NCBI GenBank assembly: GCA_946631345.1
Contig: CAMPAA010000037.1
Coordinates: forward strand, 1 to 17,837
Origin: an uncultured Verrucomicrobiota bacterium
GTDB lineage: Bacteria; Verrucomicrobiota; Kiritimatiellia; RFP12; UBA1067
Length of the DNA: 17,837 bases
Direction: 5' to 3'
A program made the translations under genes and the position numbers. The number at the start of each line of letters is the position of its first letter. The stretch's first letter is position 1. Of this stretch, positions 8,101-14,365 are shown one piece after another. Under the pieces are notes generated by a model that was given only the letters and a program-made list of their open reading frames with translations, had not been told where the DNA came from and ran no database searches.

Positions 8101-8576
8101 ACGCAACCCTGCATGCCCTTGCCGCGCGCTACGGAGTGGAGCGGCAGATATACTTCTGCTGCGGTTCGTATCCGCACATCCAGGACTGGCTGCGCTATGT
8201 GCCGGACGCCCCGAGCGTCATGTGGTTCTACGGCGGCACCTGGAAACCCCTCGACTTCAGCGACAGGGCCGACATCGAGAGGCGGGAGGCGTTCATGAAG
8301 AAAGGCCTTGACGCAGTTGCCGCCAACGGCTACAGAGGGCTGGATCTCGTGGAGCTTATCGTGTATGCGCACCCTTCGGACCCTACCTTGTTCTGCCCGC
8401 GCGCGCCGTTCATCAAGGCGGAGCTTGCGCGCATACGGGCGGCGGGGAAGAAGCCTGTGATTCTCGTGTGGAGCGAAGGCCAGAGGAACGAAACATACAG
8501 GAACCTGTCTGCGCTGGGGGCAGACCTTTTCGGCACGGACTATCCTGAAGCGCTCGAGCGGTTTTTAGCCAAATGA
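5193..8576 (+). CDS. Secreted CBM9 / GH123-like / GDPD multidomain protein
   Basis: An 1127-residue exported enzyme-like fusion. Residues 1-29 are a signal peptide (in-frame ATGs at 5199 and 5220 are alternatives). Residues 68-256 resemble a CBM9-type carbohydrate-binding sandwich (FAVDGDVSKPIW at 73-84, VWDDDNVELF at 141-150). Residues 370-500 look like the beta domain preceding GH123 enzymes. Residues 505-855 match the GH123/DUF4091 TIM-barrel pattern, with an adjacent acidic pair D635-E636 in FHGMLRDEF and the terminal GLDGFAFW and EAVREGLEDVAYM stretches. GH123 enzymes are beta-N-acetylgalactosaminidases using an Asp-Glu pair. Residues 864-1127 form a glycerophosphodiester phosphodiesterase-type domain: H867-R868, P875-E876-N877, E893/D895, H908-D909, D964-Y-K966 and a closing FGTDYPEAL. 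The third acidic metal ligand, usually Glu, is Asp here. Substrate is unknown. Confidence 0.85.
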   Translation: MQMKDVIHRMCRFGACIVSLCFAIAASAEGVRSRYVPVLANGDVFAPAESAMDMSSGTVDTDVVFEAARTEDFAVDGDVSKPIWRKAKPIPGVARKGAAWPAQLKTDIRFLYSKTAIYVAATLWQDMSKAVFKWDQRDMPVWDDDNVELFMLLKTDRGNDLYQYVVNPLGTVADIRNGNRAYWTRGMEVKASRYPDRWTFEMKMPFAGIPMDRPISGEGVAVRVCRTEHSLKAVGQSPVLLSGGHCQIGRFAKLAFLPPDKADSAALAEESAFREQTVARRTAALKDAFLKRFSAISGATAPLAGSKHPLVQEALAGVRQMERHLKRGFDPSMAAGFEKYASRYAYAVWQGNLWDRGSTGEMPPESARTMPKPIMFEQAGNEREAVCLCLTGLLCGNRIDLRIVPEGVKAGAGRRFLSPDAFEIYYEPFVSIDNETWTYPLVRAPGNIVPVSPGEATRVWVVFNSRGVKPGTYQTKLHIKCAHSQDVEDRSIAMRADVWSFDLPETRDWPIKSFFWGPFAYRQNEVDWLELMHDYHVTHGWTQLFRFRYGMYDDAGYYTSPGKGTGKASPDHDFEREVALCGNQDFLRRARELGMRFVIGWSTPFSLDWYKTVSSRFLDMGFSYDDFVFHGMLRDEFTKADIPKHAAQRNVIRDWNTNLVFAATYLSTPPPTGATLEDIKAGGLDEFFKLWWVINGRCRDKVNGPPVINHLKSKGCSVWTYNCQMFMHNKDTLRYYRLYPWSARMLGLDGFAFWTSVSPKGGDGWDSRDGYDDGIAWRGLDKRSVPSRCLEAVREGLEDVAYMDRLERELARAGKGRYPEYEALLAAREGIMQRASQPEVDAWRLSVGRAVDALVKASATATEHVIHRGWGLEWPENSMAAIERCWRAGFIPEVDGRISKDGVCYVFHDASYRKRPVSEMTWDEIRAIDIGERKGERWRGTHPPALVDIFERMAGHPDRRIALDYKSIPNATLHALAARYGVERQIYFCCGSYPHIQDWLRYVPDAPSVMWFYGGTWKPLDFSDRADIERREAFMKKGLDAVAANGYRGLDLVELIVYAHPSDPTLFCPRAPFIKAELARIRAAGKKPVILVWSEGQRNETYRNLSALGADLFGTDYPEALERFLAK

Positions 8577-8585
8577 CCCATGTAA

Positions 8586-8631
8586 AAGGGCAAGGCGTCA
8601 TCGTCATCCGGCCCACATCGCATTTGCCCTT
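8586..8631 (+). other. Loose inverted repeat after the large hydrolase gene
   Basis: AAGGGCAA (8586-8593) and TTGCCCTT (8624-8631) are perfectly complementary 8-mers separated by 30 bases, beginning 10 bases after the stop codon. The downstream arm overlaps the first base or two of the 22-bp array. The loop is long and no T-run follows, so it is a weak candidate for transcript-end structure. Confidence 0.3.
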
Positions 8632-8739
8632 GGTCTAAAATGATTCCTCCCTTGGTCTAAAATAAATCCGCCTATGGTCTAAAATGGTTCCTCTTATGGT
8701 CTAAAAAGCGCGCTCCTATGGTCTAAAAAGCCCCTGCCC
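8630..8739. repeat. Five tandem 22-bp units with an 11-bp conserved core
   Basis: The core WTGGTCTAAAA begins at 8630, 8652, 8674, 8696 and 8718, exactly 22 bases apart. The first two cores begin with T and the last three with A; positions 2-11 are identical in all five. The remaining 11 bases of each unit vary but stay pyrimidine-rich toward the end (CCTCCC, CCGCCT, CCTCTT, GCTCCT, CTGCCC). A 22-base period is two helical turns, so all cores lie on one DNA face, as in arrays of protein binding sites or iterons. It is not a CRISPR (the repeat and variable segments are far too short), and 22 is not a multiple of three, so it is not a coding repeat. It sits in the gap between two operons, followed by a gene remnant. 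Confidence 0.9.
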
Positions 8740-8776
8740 TCAGCCATTCCAGGTTTTGTGGAAGGTGTGGCGCTAA

Positions 8777-8899
8777 CGCGCGACCACGAACGCCGACGGC
8801 AAGAAGACGTCCCTCAAGGGAACGCTTGATGTGGCGTCCGGCGAAGTGTCGGGAATGGATCTCACGCTCGGCGCGAACGTCCCCATCACCATCAAGTGA
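8777..8899 (+). pseudogene. 3' remnant of a secreted-protein gene
   Basis: One frame, open from just after a TAA at 8774-8776 to the TGA at 8897-8899, reads TNADGKKTSLKGTLDVASG then EVSGMDLTLGANVPITIK. This has the composition and codon usage of the genuine genes here and looks like the C-terminal tail of a beta-rich exported protein. No plausible start codon precedes it, and the upstream 22-bp array interrupts any longer frame. I read it as the last 40 or so codons of a gene whose body has been deleted. The parent family is not recognised. Confidence 0.5.
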
Positions 8900-8904
8900 A
8901 AGTA

Positions 8905-8913
8905 TGGTATAAT
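8905..8913 (+). promoter_or_regulatory. Extended -10 promoter for the lipoprotein/lpoB operon
   Basis: TGG plus TATAAT (8908-8913) is the second perfect extended -10 element in the window. No -35 hexamer is evident. Expected initiation near 8919-8921 leaves only about 5-7 bases before the ATG at 8926, so this mRNA too would be nearly leaderless. Confidence 0.6.
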
Positions 8914-8925
8914 ACCGGCCACGAA

Positions 8926-10353
8926 ATGAGAAAGGCTTTGCCATATTTCGCTGTCGGTCTGCTGGCGGCTGCGCTTTGCGGGTGCCGCACCTCCTACCAG
9001 GAGGCGCTTGCGGCGCGGCAGGATGTGATGTTCGGCACGGGCGACTACGCCCGCGAACGGGCCGCGAAGATGGCCGCCAGCACGGTTAACCGCAAGCTCG
9101 GCAATGTTGAGCTTGGGCGGCTGAAGATGCTTCAGGGTGATTTCGCCGGAAGCTCTGCGGTGCTCGGGCCTCAGCTTGAGGAGCTGTTCGACGAGACGAA
9201 CGAAGGCCCTGTGCTCAAGAAAGGGCAGATCGCGGGCAACATACTCGCCGGCACACTCGGCGACGACCGCGCGATCCCATACGAGCTGCCAGCGTTCGAG
9301 CTGCTGTTCGGCCTGCAGTACCAGGCTATCAACGCGCTGGCGCTTGGAGAGCCGGACAACGCACGCGTGTATCTGCGGCGCGCCACCGCCGTGCAGGAGC
9401 AGCTGAAGGAGGAGAACGAGCGGCATCCGGACGCTGCCGAGGCGGCTTCCGCGCCGACCGACGGCGGAAAGAAGGAGGACGCCGAAAACGCGCAGAACGC
9501 GAGCACCGCGGCCGACAAGATCACCGCGCAGCTCTCGCCTGTCGCCGACGCGGTGCGCGCCTCCTACGAGAATGCGCTTGCATGGTACCTCATGGGGCTT
9601 TTCTTCTCAAGGGAGGACGACCAGAGCAACGCGGATATCGCATACCGCGAGGCGGGCCGGATCAATCCGGCGGTTCTGCCGTTCACGCGGCCCGCGCCGG
9701 GGGCGGGAAGGGATGTCGTGGTCGTCTACGAGGAGGATCTTGTCGACATGCAGTCGCCGATCAAGATACCGCTGCCGTTCGGCGGCACGGTGTGGTCCGT
9801 GGATTTCCCGGTGTACGCCTCACCGCCGCACGCGCCCGCCCAGATAGCCGTTGAGGTCGGCGGCGCTGTCGCCGCGACGTGCGTTCCGGCCGTAAACGTG
9901 CAGGCGCTCGCCTACCGCAACCTCAAGGACCGCATCCCTGGCGTGGCTACGCGCAACGTGACGCGCGCGGCAGTGAAGATCGCCGCGCAGCAGATGACAT
10001 ACCATATGACCAGGAGCAATTCCGGCGCAAACCTCGCGCTGATGCTCGGCGTGCTCGCCTACAACACCGTAAGCACCGTGATCAGCGAGGCGGATACGCG
10101 CGCGTGGCAGACGGTGCCGGAGCACGTGCATCTTGCGCGGCTGCGGCTTCCGGAGGGGCAGGGGAGCATAACGCTGCGCAACGCGCTCACCGGCAGGGCG
10201 TGCGCGGTGGCTCTTCCGCAGGCTGCGGCCGGCGCGGGCACGCTGGTGGTGTGGTTCTCGGACGTGCGCGGGTTCGCCACCGTGACCACGCTGACCGTTG
10301 GCGGGAAAGGCGCTCCGAGCTGGGCGCGGACTACGTCGCTGCTTCAGCCATAG
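8926..10353 (+). CDS. COG3014-like TPR-type lipoprotein
   Basis: A 475-residue predicted lipoprotein with lipobox LCGC (Cys20). The start at 8926 is chosen because the signal peptide begins MRKALPYF; an in-frame GTG at 8896 lies upstream of the promoter. Residues 25-250 are mostly helical with repeat-like stretches (DNARVYLRRATAVQEQLKEE, YENALAWYLMGLFFSREDD, ADIAYREAGRINP), fitting a tetratricopeptide-like array. Residues 262-475 are beta-rich and contain EADTRAWQTVPEHVHLARL at 388-406, close to the D-R-x-W-x-x-L-P-x-x-x-x-L-A-R pattern I associate with the COG3014 family. A low-complexity E/A/K-rich linker occupies about 165-200. It heads a six-gene run with ycfL and lpoB homologues, as COG3014 proteins do in Vibrio-type genomes. 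Function is unknown, but a role in envelope assembly is likely. Confidence 0.82.
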   Translation: MRKALPYFAVGLLAAALCGCRTSYQEALAARQDVMFGTGDYARERAAKMAASTVNRKLGNVELGRLKMLQGDFAGSSAVLGPQLEELFDETNEGPVLKKGQIAGNILAGTLGDDRAIPYELPAFELLFGLQYQAINALALGEPDNARVYLRRATAVQEQLKEENERHPDAAEAASAPTDGGKKEDAENAQNASTAADKITAQLSPVADAVRASYENALAWYLMGLFFSREDDQSNADIAYREAGRINPAVLPFTRPAPGAGRDVVVVYEEDLVDMQSPIKIPLPFGGTVWSVDFPVYASPPHAPAQIAVEVGGAVAATCVPAVNVQALAYRNLKDRIPGVATRNVTRAAVKIAAQQMTYHMTRSNSGANLALMLGVLAYNTVSTVISEADTRAWQTVPEHVHLARLRLPEGQGSITLRNALTGRACAVALPQAAAGAGTLVVWFSDVRGFATVTTLTVGGKGAPSWARTTSLLQP

Positions 10354-10398
10354 GGTACTAAGGCTTTTATCAACAACAAAAGAACGGAGACAGACAAG

Positions 10399-11043
10399 AT
10401 GAAAAGACTGATGACAGGAGCGCTGCTGATCGCCTCGGCGTCCGCTTGGGCGGCTGTTGCGAACGTGCGGCAGGTTGAGCCGGGCGTGAGGCCCGTGTAC
10501 AACTCCGGCACCGGCGTTATGCCGTCCGGCGCGCAGGAGGCCATGCCGAAGGCCAGCCAGCAGCTGGCGAAGGACAGCCAGGTAGGGGTTGGCTTCACGC
10601 CTGTGATGCTCGGGATATGCACGCCCGTGCAGGCGCCGGGCTCGGACTACGACGTTGGCGGGCTTAGGCTGAACATTCCGTTCAGCACTTGCTGCAACTT
10701 CGACGGCTTCGACTTCGGCATCGTCGGGCTTTCGCACAACCACGCGAACGGCTGGCTCGCCAACGTGGTGAGCGTGGCCTATGGCGATGGCGTAGGCCTC
10801 CACACGGGCGGCGTGAACTACTTCAGCGGCGACTTCAAGGGCCTCCAGGTCGGGTTCGTCAACTGGATCGACTCCGGCGATGCGCTGCAGGTCGGCATCT
10901 ACAACGGCTCGTACGACCTGCAGGGCCTTCAGTTCGGCATAATCAACACGGCAACGAAGATGCAGGGCGTGCAGATCGGCTTTGTGAACGTCATATCGTA
11001 TTCGGACGTTCCGTTCTTCCCGTTCGTCAACGTGTGGTTCTGA
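10399..11043 (+). CDS. LA_2272-type surface repeat protein
   Basis: A 214-residue exported protein: signal peptide 1-19 (cleavage near AWA-AV), then a linker and a series of short repeats with the pattern [LV]-Q-[VIF]-G-x-x-N at about 149-155 (LQVGFVN), 163-169 (LQVGIYN), 177-183 (LQFGIIN) and 191-197 (VQIGFVN), with looser copies before them (DFGIVGL, LHTGGVN). This is the pattern of the LA_2272 surface repeat, first named from Leptospira. The protein ends VNVWF with a terminal aromatic residue, as many outer-membrane beta-barrel proteins do, though the length is short for a barrel. GGAG at 10386-10389 is 9 bases from the ATG. It lies between the COG3014-like and CsgG-like genes and is likely cotranscribed with them. 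Confidence 0.8.
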   Translation: MKRLMTGALLIASASAWAAVANVRQVEPGVRPVYNSGTGVMPSGAQEAMPKASQQLAKDSQVGVGFTPVMLGICTPVQAPGSDYDVGGLRLNIPFSTCCNFDGFDFGIVGLSHNHANGWLANVVSVAYGDGVGLHTGGVNYFSGDFKGLQVGFVNWIDSGDALQVGIYNGSYDLQGLQFGIINTATKMQGVQIGFVNVISYSDVPFFPFVNVWF

Positions 11044-11074
11044 AATCCTCGGCGGAGCAGAAAGGAGCATCAAT

Positions 11075-12409
11075 ATGAACATGAGAGCTTGTGTGTTGGC
11101 TGGTGTCGCTGCGCTGTGCGCGGCGGCGTTCGGGCAGGCGGCCGGGATACAGACCGTGTCGGAGGTGGAGTCGCGCAAGGCGTCCGCCGAGCTCGACGCG
11201 TTCAAGGCGCGCGTGGCGGCGGCGAATCCCGGGCTTGACGTAGTGAAGATCGAAGAGGATGTCGTGCGCCGCGCCGTGCTGGCGCCGCCCCCGCCTCCGC
11301 CGCCGGCAAAGACGCCCGTGATGGCGATATTCGTGAAGAACCACACGAAGACCGCGGGTATGGACGACCAGGTTGACGGCATCCGCGACCGCCTCGCGGC
11401 GGAGGTCTCCGGCATGGATTTCGTCGTGATGGACTCCGCCGAGATCGGCGCGGCGTTCAACCGCTACAAGATCACGACCGCCGAGGAGCGCGCCGGCCTC
11501 ATCGCCGGGCTCTTCACCGGCGGCAGCGTAACCCGCGTAGCGCAGATGCTCAACGCCGACTACATCCTCACGGCCTCCATCATCGGGGCCTCGCAGATGA
11601 ACCGCGTAGCGGGCGACCGCCCGGTCACCATCTACACGCTGCGCATGGCGACCAAGGTGCTGGACGCCACGACCGGCGGCAGCGTGTACGGCAAGAACTG
11701 GTCCAACAAGCAGCCGGTGCCTCAGGGCAACGGAGACGATCCGATGGGCCACTACGACGACCTCATCGACATGTGGGTGCAGGATACCGGCGCTGAACTG
11801 GCGGCTGCGCGGCCCCGCTGGCGCGCTCCAACGGCGGCATCTGCGGCGCTTGCGTCGTTCACGGTGAGGACCACGCTTGACGACATCTTCACTCCGTTGG
11901 CGACGACCGTGGACGCCTCGAAGCCTGTCCAGGACGAGCTGCGCGTAGTGGCTGGCGGCATCACCGTGGAGGTGGATGGCGCAGCAGTAGGTTCATCCGG
12001 CGGAACGTTCCGCGCCCGCCCCGGCCTCCACCAGCTGCGCGTTAGCCGCCAGTGGATGACGCCCTGGGTCGGCACCGTGAACATCTCCGACGGCGCAGTG
12101 TTCAACGTGGCGCTCGAGCTTTCCGCAGAGGGGTTTGAGCACTACAAGAACAAGGAGGCGCTGCGCGCCGAGGTTGCGCTCGCCTACGCAGAGGCGGCGT
12201 TCCGCCGCGGTTGCCGCATCAACTTCGATTCGTCGGCGTGGAAGAACGTGACGTGGGCTCCTGGCGCGTCCGCGTCCTCCGTGTCGTCCTCGACGTTCGT
12301 GCAGTCCAACGACGCCGACGCAACGGTGCAGCCGGTGATCCAGGCTCCCGCCGTGCAGACGCCCGCCGTGCAGGTGCCGGCGGCGCAGCCGCAGACGATC
12401 CAGCAATAA
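11075..12409 (+). CDS. CsgG-like periplasmic/outer-membrane protein with PEGA domain
   Basis: A 444-residue exported protein with signal peptide 1-23. Residues 81-245 have the CsgG/LpoB-like alpha-beta order: PVMAIFVKNHT (80-91), VVMDS (117-121), a long central helix, MLNADYILTASIIG (158-171), YTLRMATKVLDATTGGSVYGKNW (187-209, the typical strand pair describing induced change) and the closing helix. Residues 285-350 resemble a PEGA domain (ITVEVDG, RPGLHQLRVSR). Proline run 71-77 tethers the domain, and the C-terminus (422-440) is a PAVQ-type proline/glutamine tail. Unlike CsgG there is no lipobox, so pore formation is doubtful. AAAGGAG lies 7 bases before the ATG. The neighbours ycfL and lpoB are 19 and about 480 bases downstream. 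Confidence 0.78.
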   Translation: MNMRACVLAGVAALCAAAFGQAAGIQTVSEVESRKASAELDAFKARVAAANPGLDVVKIEEDVVRRAVLAPPPPPPPAKTPVMAIFVKNHTKTAGMDDQVDGIRDRLAAEVSGMDFVVMDSAEIGAAFNRYKITTAEERAGLIAGLFTGGSVTRVAQMLNADYILTASIIGASQMNRVAGDRPVTIYTLRMATKVLDATTGGSVYGKNWSNKQPVPQGNGDDPMGHYDDLIDMWVQDTGAELAAARPRWRAPTAASAALASFTVRTTLDDIFTPLATTVDASKPVQDELRVVAGGITVEVDGAAVGSSGGTFRARPGLHQLRVSRQWMTPWVGTVNISDGAVFNVALELSAEGFEHYKNKEALRAEVALAYAEAAFRRGCRINFDSSAWKNVTWAPGASASSVSSSTFVQSNDADATVQPVIQAPAVQTPAVQVPAAQPQTIQQ

Positions 12410-12428
12410 CACAGGAAAGGGGAACACG

Positions 12429-12851
12429 ATGAAACTTGCAAGTCTTTTCGCCGCTGCGCTCGCCTGCGCGCTTGCCGCCGGATGCCGCACCACTGCGGGA
12501 ACGTCGGTCGTAATGAACCACGAGTCGGGCGGCTCGGTGATCTACGAGGGCAACACGCGCCTCCACAACAATGTGGCGGTCACGGCGGTCACATACGACA
12601 AGGTGCCGGCAGGGCTGAACCGCGTGAACATCCAGCTCACGTCGCTCGTCCAGCGCGAGCTGCACCTGCAGTACCGCATCGCGTGGTTCAACGCGGAGGG
12701 GATGGAGATAGACGGCGACGGGCGCACGTACCGGCCGCTGATCCTCCAGGGGCTTGACGCCGTCACGGTGACGGGCGTAGCCAACCATCCGTCAGCCGTT
12801 ACGTCCCGCCTGCGCCTGCGTGAGGCGCGCGCGGCGGATCGCCGCCGCTGA
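12429..12851 (+). CDS. ycfL: YcfL family lipoprotein
   Basis: A 140-residue lipoprotein with lipobox LAAGC (Cys19). The mature part is the YcfL/DUF1425 beta sandwich: VVMNHESGGSVIYEGNTRLHNN at 27-48, a strand-turn-strand with VNIQLTSLVQRELHLQYRIAWFNAEGMEI at 66-94, and ILQGLDAVTVTGVA at 105-118, where family members carry the L..G....l.g.A pattern. YcfL is encoded beside lpoB in Escherichia coli; its exact role is not established. AGGAAAGGGG precedes the ATG by 6 bases. It sits 19 bases after the CsgG-like gene and 41 bases before lpoB. The C-terminal tail is Arg-rich (REARAADRRR). Confidence 0.85.
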   Translation: MKLASLFAAALACALAAGCRTTAGTSVVMNHESGGSVIYEGNTRLHNNVAVTAVTYDKVPAGLNRVNIQLTSLVQRELHLQYRIAWFNAEGMEIDGDGRTYRPLILQGLDAVTVTGVANHPSAVTSRLRLREARAADRRR

Positions 12852-12892
12852 CCGAACAACCACAGCCACAACAACAAACCGAAGGAACACAC

Positions 12893-13483
12893 ATGAAAAC
12901 AGTTCTATTTCCAGTAGCCGGCGCAGTTCTGCTCATGGCGGCAGGATGCGCAACCGCGCCGCACGTGTACGAGTCGGAGCTTGACCGCGCGCCGATGTCT
13001 TCCCGGATCGAGCCGCAGGATGACCGGCGCACCGTCGAGAAGATGGCCGAGTCGCTGATATCGGATGCTGGCGTGCTTGAGGCTACGGGCGGCAAGCGCC
13101 CCGTCCTCGACATTGAGCCGATGAAGAACCGTTCGCAGATGATCGTTGACATGAAGAGCATCACCGATTCGGTGCGCACGCGCCTCATAAGGTCGCGCCT
13201 CTTCAGGTTCGTCGATCGTTCGACGGCTGGCGCGGATATCGCCATCATGGATGAGCAGGCGCAGCTCGGCCTCACGGATCGCCGGAAGGCCATCCGCCCC
13301 GGCCAGCAGTCTGCCGCCGAGATGTATCTCACCGGATCGCTCACGGACATGGTCACCCATGCCGGCAGGGCCACCGACCACTACTACAAGTTCACGATGA
13401 TCCTCAAGGATCTCCGGTCCGGCGAGATTGTGTGGACCGACGAGAAGGAAATCCGCAAGGTCGCCATTCGCCCCGTCTTCTGA
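12893..13483 (+). CDS. lpoB: Penicillin-binding protein activator LpoB
   Basis: A 196-residue lipoprotein of the LpoB family with lipobox MAAGC (Cys19). In enterobacteria LpoB is an outer-membrane lipoprotein that reaches through the peptidoglycan to stimulate the synthase PBP1B. Recognisable segments: a short linker to about residue 45, then KMAESLISD (50-58), KRPVLDIEPMKNRSQMIVD (68-86), RLIRSRLFRFVDRS (97-110), EMYLTGSLTDM (143-153) and YKFTMILKDLRSGEIVWTDEKEIRK (165-189). The disordered linker is shorter than the E. coli one, so the span it bridges may be smaller. GAAGGA is 6 bases before the ATG. Its partner synthase is not in the window. Confidence 0.9.
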   Translation: MKTVLFPVAGAVLLMAAGCATAPHVYESELDRAPMSSRIEPQDDRRTVEKMAESLISDAGVLEATGGKRPVLDIEPMKNRSQMIVDMKSITDSVRTRLIRSRLFRFVDRSTAGADIAIMDEQAQLGLTDRRKAIRPGQQSAAEMYLTGSLTDMVTHAGRATDHYYKFTMILKDLRSGEIVWTDEKEIRKVAIRPVF

Positions 13484-13489
13484 CGGGGC
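13470..13489 (+). other. GC-rich hairpin across the lpoB stop codon
   Basis: GCCCCGTC (13470-13477), loop TTCT and GACGGGGC (13482-13489) form a perfect 8-bp stem that includes the TGA stop at 13481-13483. No T-run follows. It could partly attenuate transcription or stabilise the upstream message before the PheC-like gene. Confidence 0.5.
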
Positions 13490-13519
13490 CTGAGCACAGT
13501 GCATATCCTGGTACGCGGG

Positions 13520-14365
13520 ATGCGTTGCGCCATCGTTCGTGCGGCAGGCGCGTTCCTTCTCGCGGCGGGCGGGTGCGCTTCCGCGCATCACCTGCAAGAA
13601 GGGGCGGCTGCGCCGCGCCCGGCCATTTCGCGCATCGAGGCGAGGGGGCGGCTGCTCGTGGGCAGCACGGGCGACTACCGTCCGCTCACGTGGCACGATC
13701 CGGAAACGGGGCGCTGGGAGGGGTTCGGCATCGATGTCGCGGAACGGATCGCGGCTGAACTGGGCGTACGCGCGGAATTCGTCAAGACTTCGTGGCCAAC
13801 CCTTGCCGCCGACGTTCAGGCCGACAGGCCGGCTTTCGATCTTGCCATCGGGGGAATCACGATCACCGATGCGCGGAAGGAGACGATGGCGATGTCCATC
13901 GGCTACCTCGCCAACGGGAAGACAATCCTGTGCCGGGCCGTGGACGCGGGGCGGTTCCGCTCCATCTCCGACCTCGACCGCCCGGATGTGCGCGTAATGG
14001 TCAACCCGGGCGGTCTCAACGAGGCGTTCGCCCGTGCGAAGCTTCCCCATGCGGACCTTGCCGTGCATGGCCGGAACGAGGAAATCCCCTCGCTCGTTGC
14101 CGCCGGACGCGCCGATGTGATGATAACGGAGATAGTGGAAGCGCCGTGGTACGTTCGGCGCGATCCGCGTCTGGCTGCGCCGCTTTTGGATGCGCCGTTC
14201 ACCCATGGCGAGATTGGCGTTCTCATGCGGAAGGGGCAGGAGGACCTTCTTGCTTTCGTCAACGGCGTGCTCGCCCGCATGTCCGCAGACGGGACATTGG
14301 ACTCGCTTAAGGCGAAATATGGCCTCCCCCTCGCAAAGTTTCAACCACACCTGAGACATGATTGA
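13520..14365 (+). CDS. PheC-like cyclohexadienyl dehydratase / family 3 solute-binding protein
   Basis: A 281-residue exported protein of the periplasmic binding-protein family 3 fold, closest in motif pattern to cyclohexadienyl dehydratase PheC, which turns prephenate or arogenate into phenylpyruvate or phenylalanine. Counting from the longer GTG start at 13499 (7 residues more): VGSTGDYRPLTW at 54-65 (PheC TGDYKPF), TSWPTL at 97-102, GGITI at 118-122, GYLANGKT at 135-142, VNPGGLNEAFARA at 168-180 (PheC NPGGTNE.FA) and RADVMITEIVEA at 204-215, where E214 aligns with the Glu proposed as general acid in PheC. The ATG at 13520 gives the better signal (MRCAIV..., ending in AAGGC), suggesting a lipoprotein. 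It trails lpoB by 36 bases. A polar amino-acid binding protein is the alternative, but no transporter genes adjoin it. Confidence 0.8.
   Translation: MRCAIVRAAGAFLLAAGGCASAHHLQEGAAAPRPAISRIEARGRLLVGSTGDYRPLTWHDPETGRWEGFGIDVAERIAAELGVRAEFVKTSWPTLAADVQADRPAFDLAIGGITITDARKETMAMSIGYLANGKTILCRAVDAGRFRSISDLDRPDVRVMVNPGGLNEAFARAKLPHADLAVHGRNEEIPSLVAAGRADVMITEIVEAPWYVRRDPRLAAPLLDAPFTHGEIGVLMRKGQEDLLAFVNGVLARMSADGTLDSLKAKYGLPLAKFQPHLRHD

Noticed and set aside
8586..8631. Intrinsic terminator after the large hydrolase gene
   Set aside because: The loop is 30 bases and no T-run follows the second arm; kept only as a weak inverted repeat.
8630..8739. CRISPR array
   Set aside because: The conserved part is 11 bases and the variable parts are 11 bases; CRISPR repeats and spacers are more than twice that, and no cas genes are near.
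9820..11460. Long open frame of 546 codons on the - strand
   Set aside because: It lies opposite three well-supported + strand genes, is rich in Arg, His and Ala as expected from the antisense of GC-rich codons, and has no recognisable domain.
11075..12409. Curli secretion pore CsgG
   Set aside because: No lipobox, no curli genes, extra PEGA-like domain; only the CsgG/LpoB-type core is similar.
12905..14359. Long open frame of 484 codons on the - strand
   Set aside because: It mirrors lpoB and the PheC-like gene, both with clear family motifs; the antisense product has only low-complexity composition.
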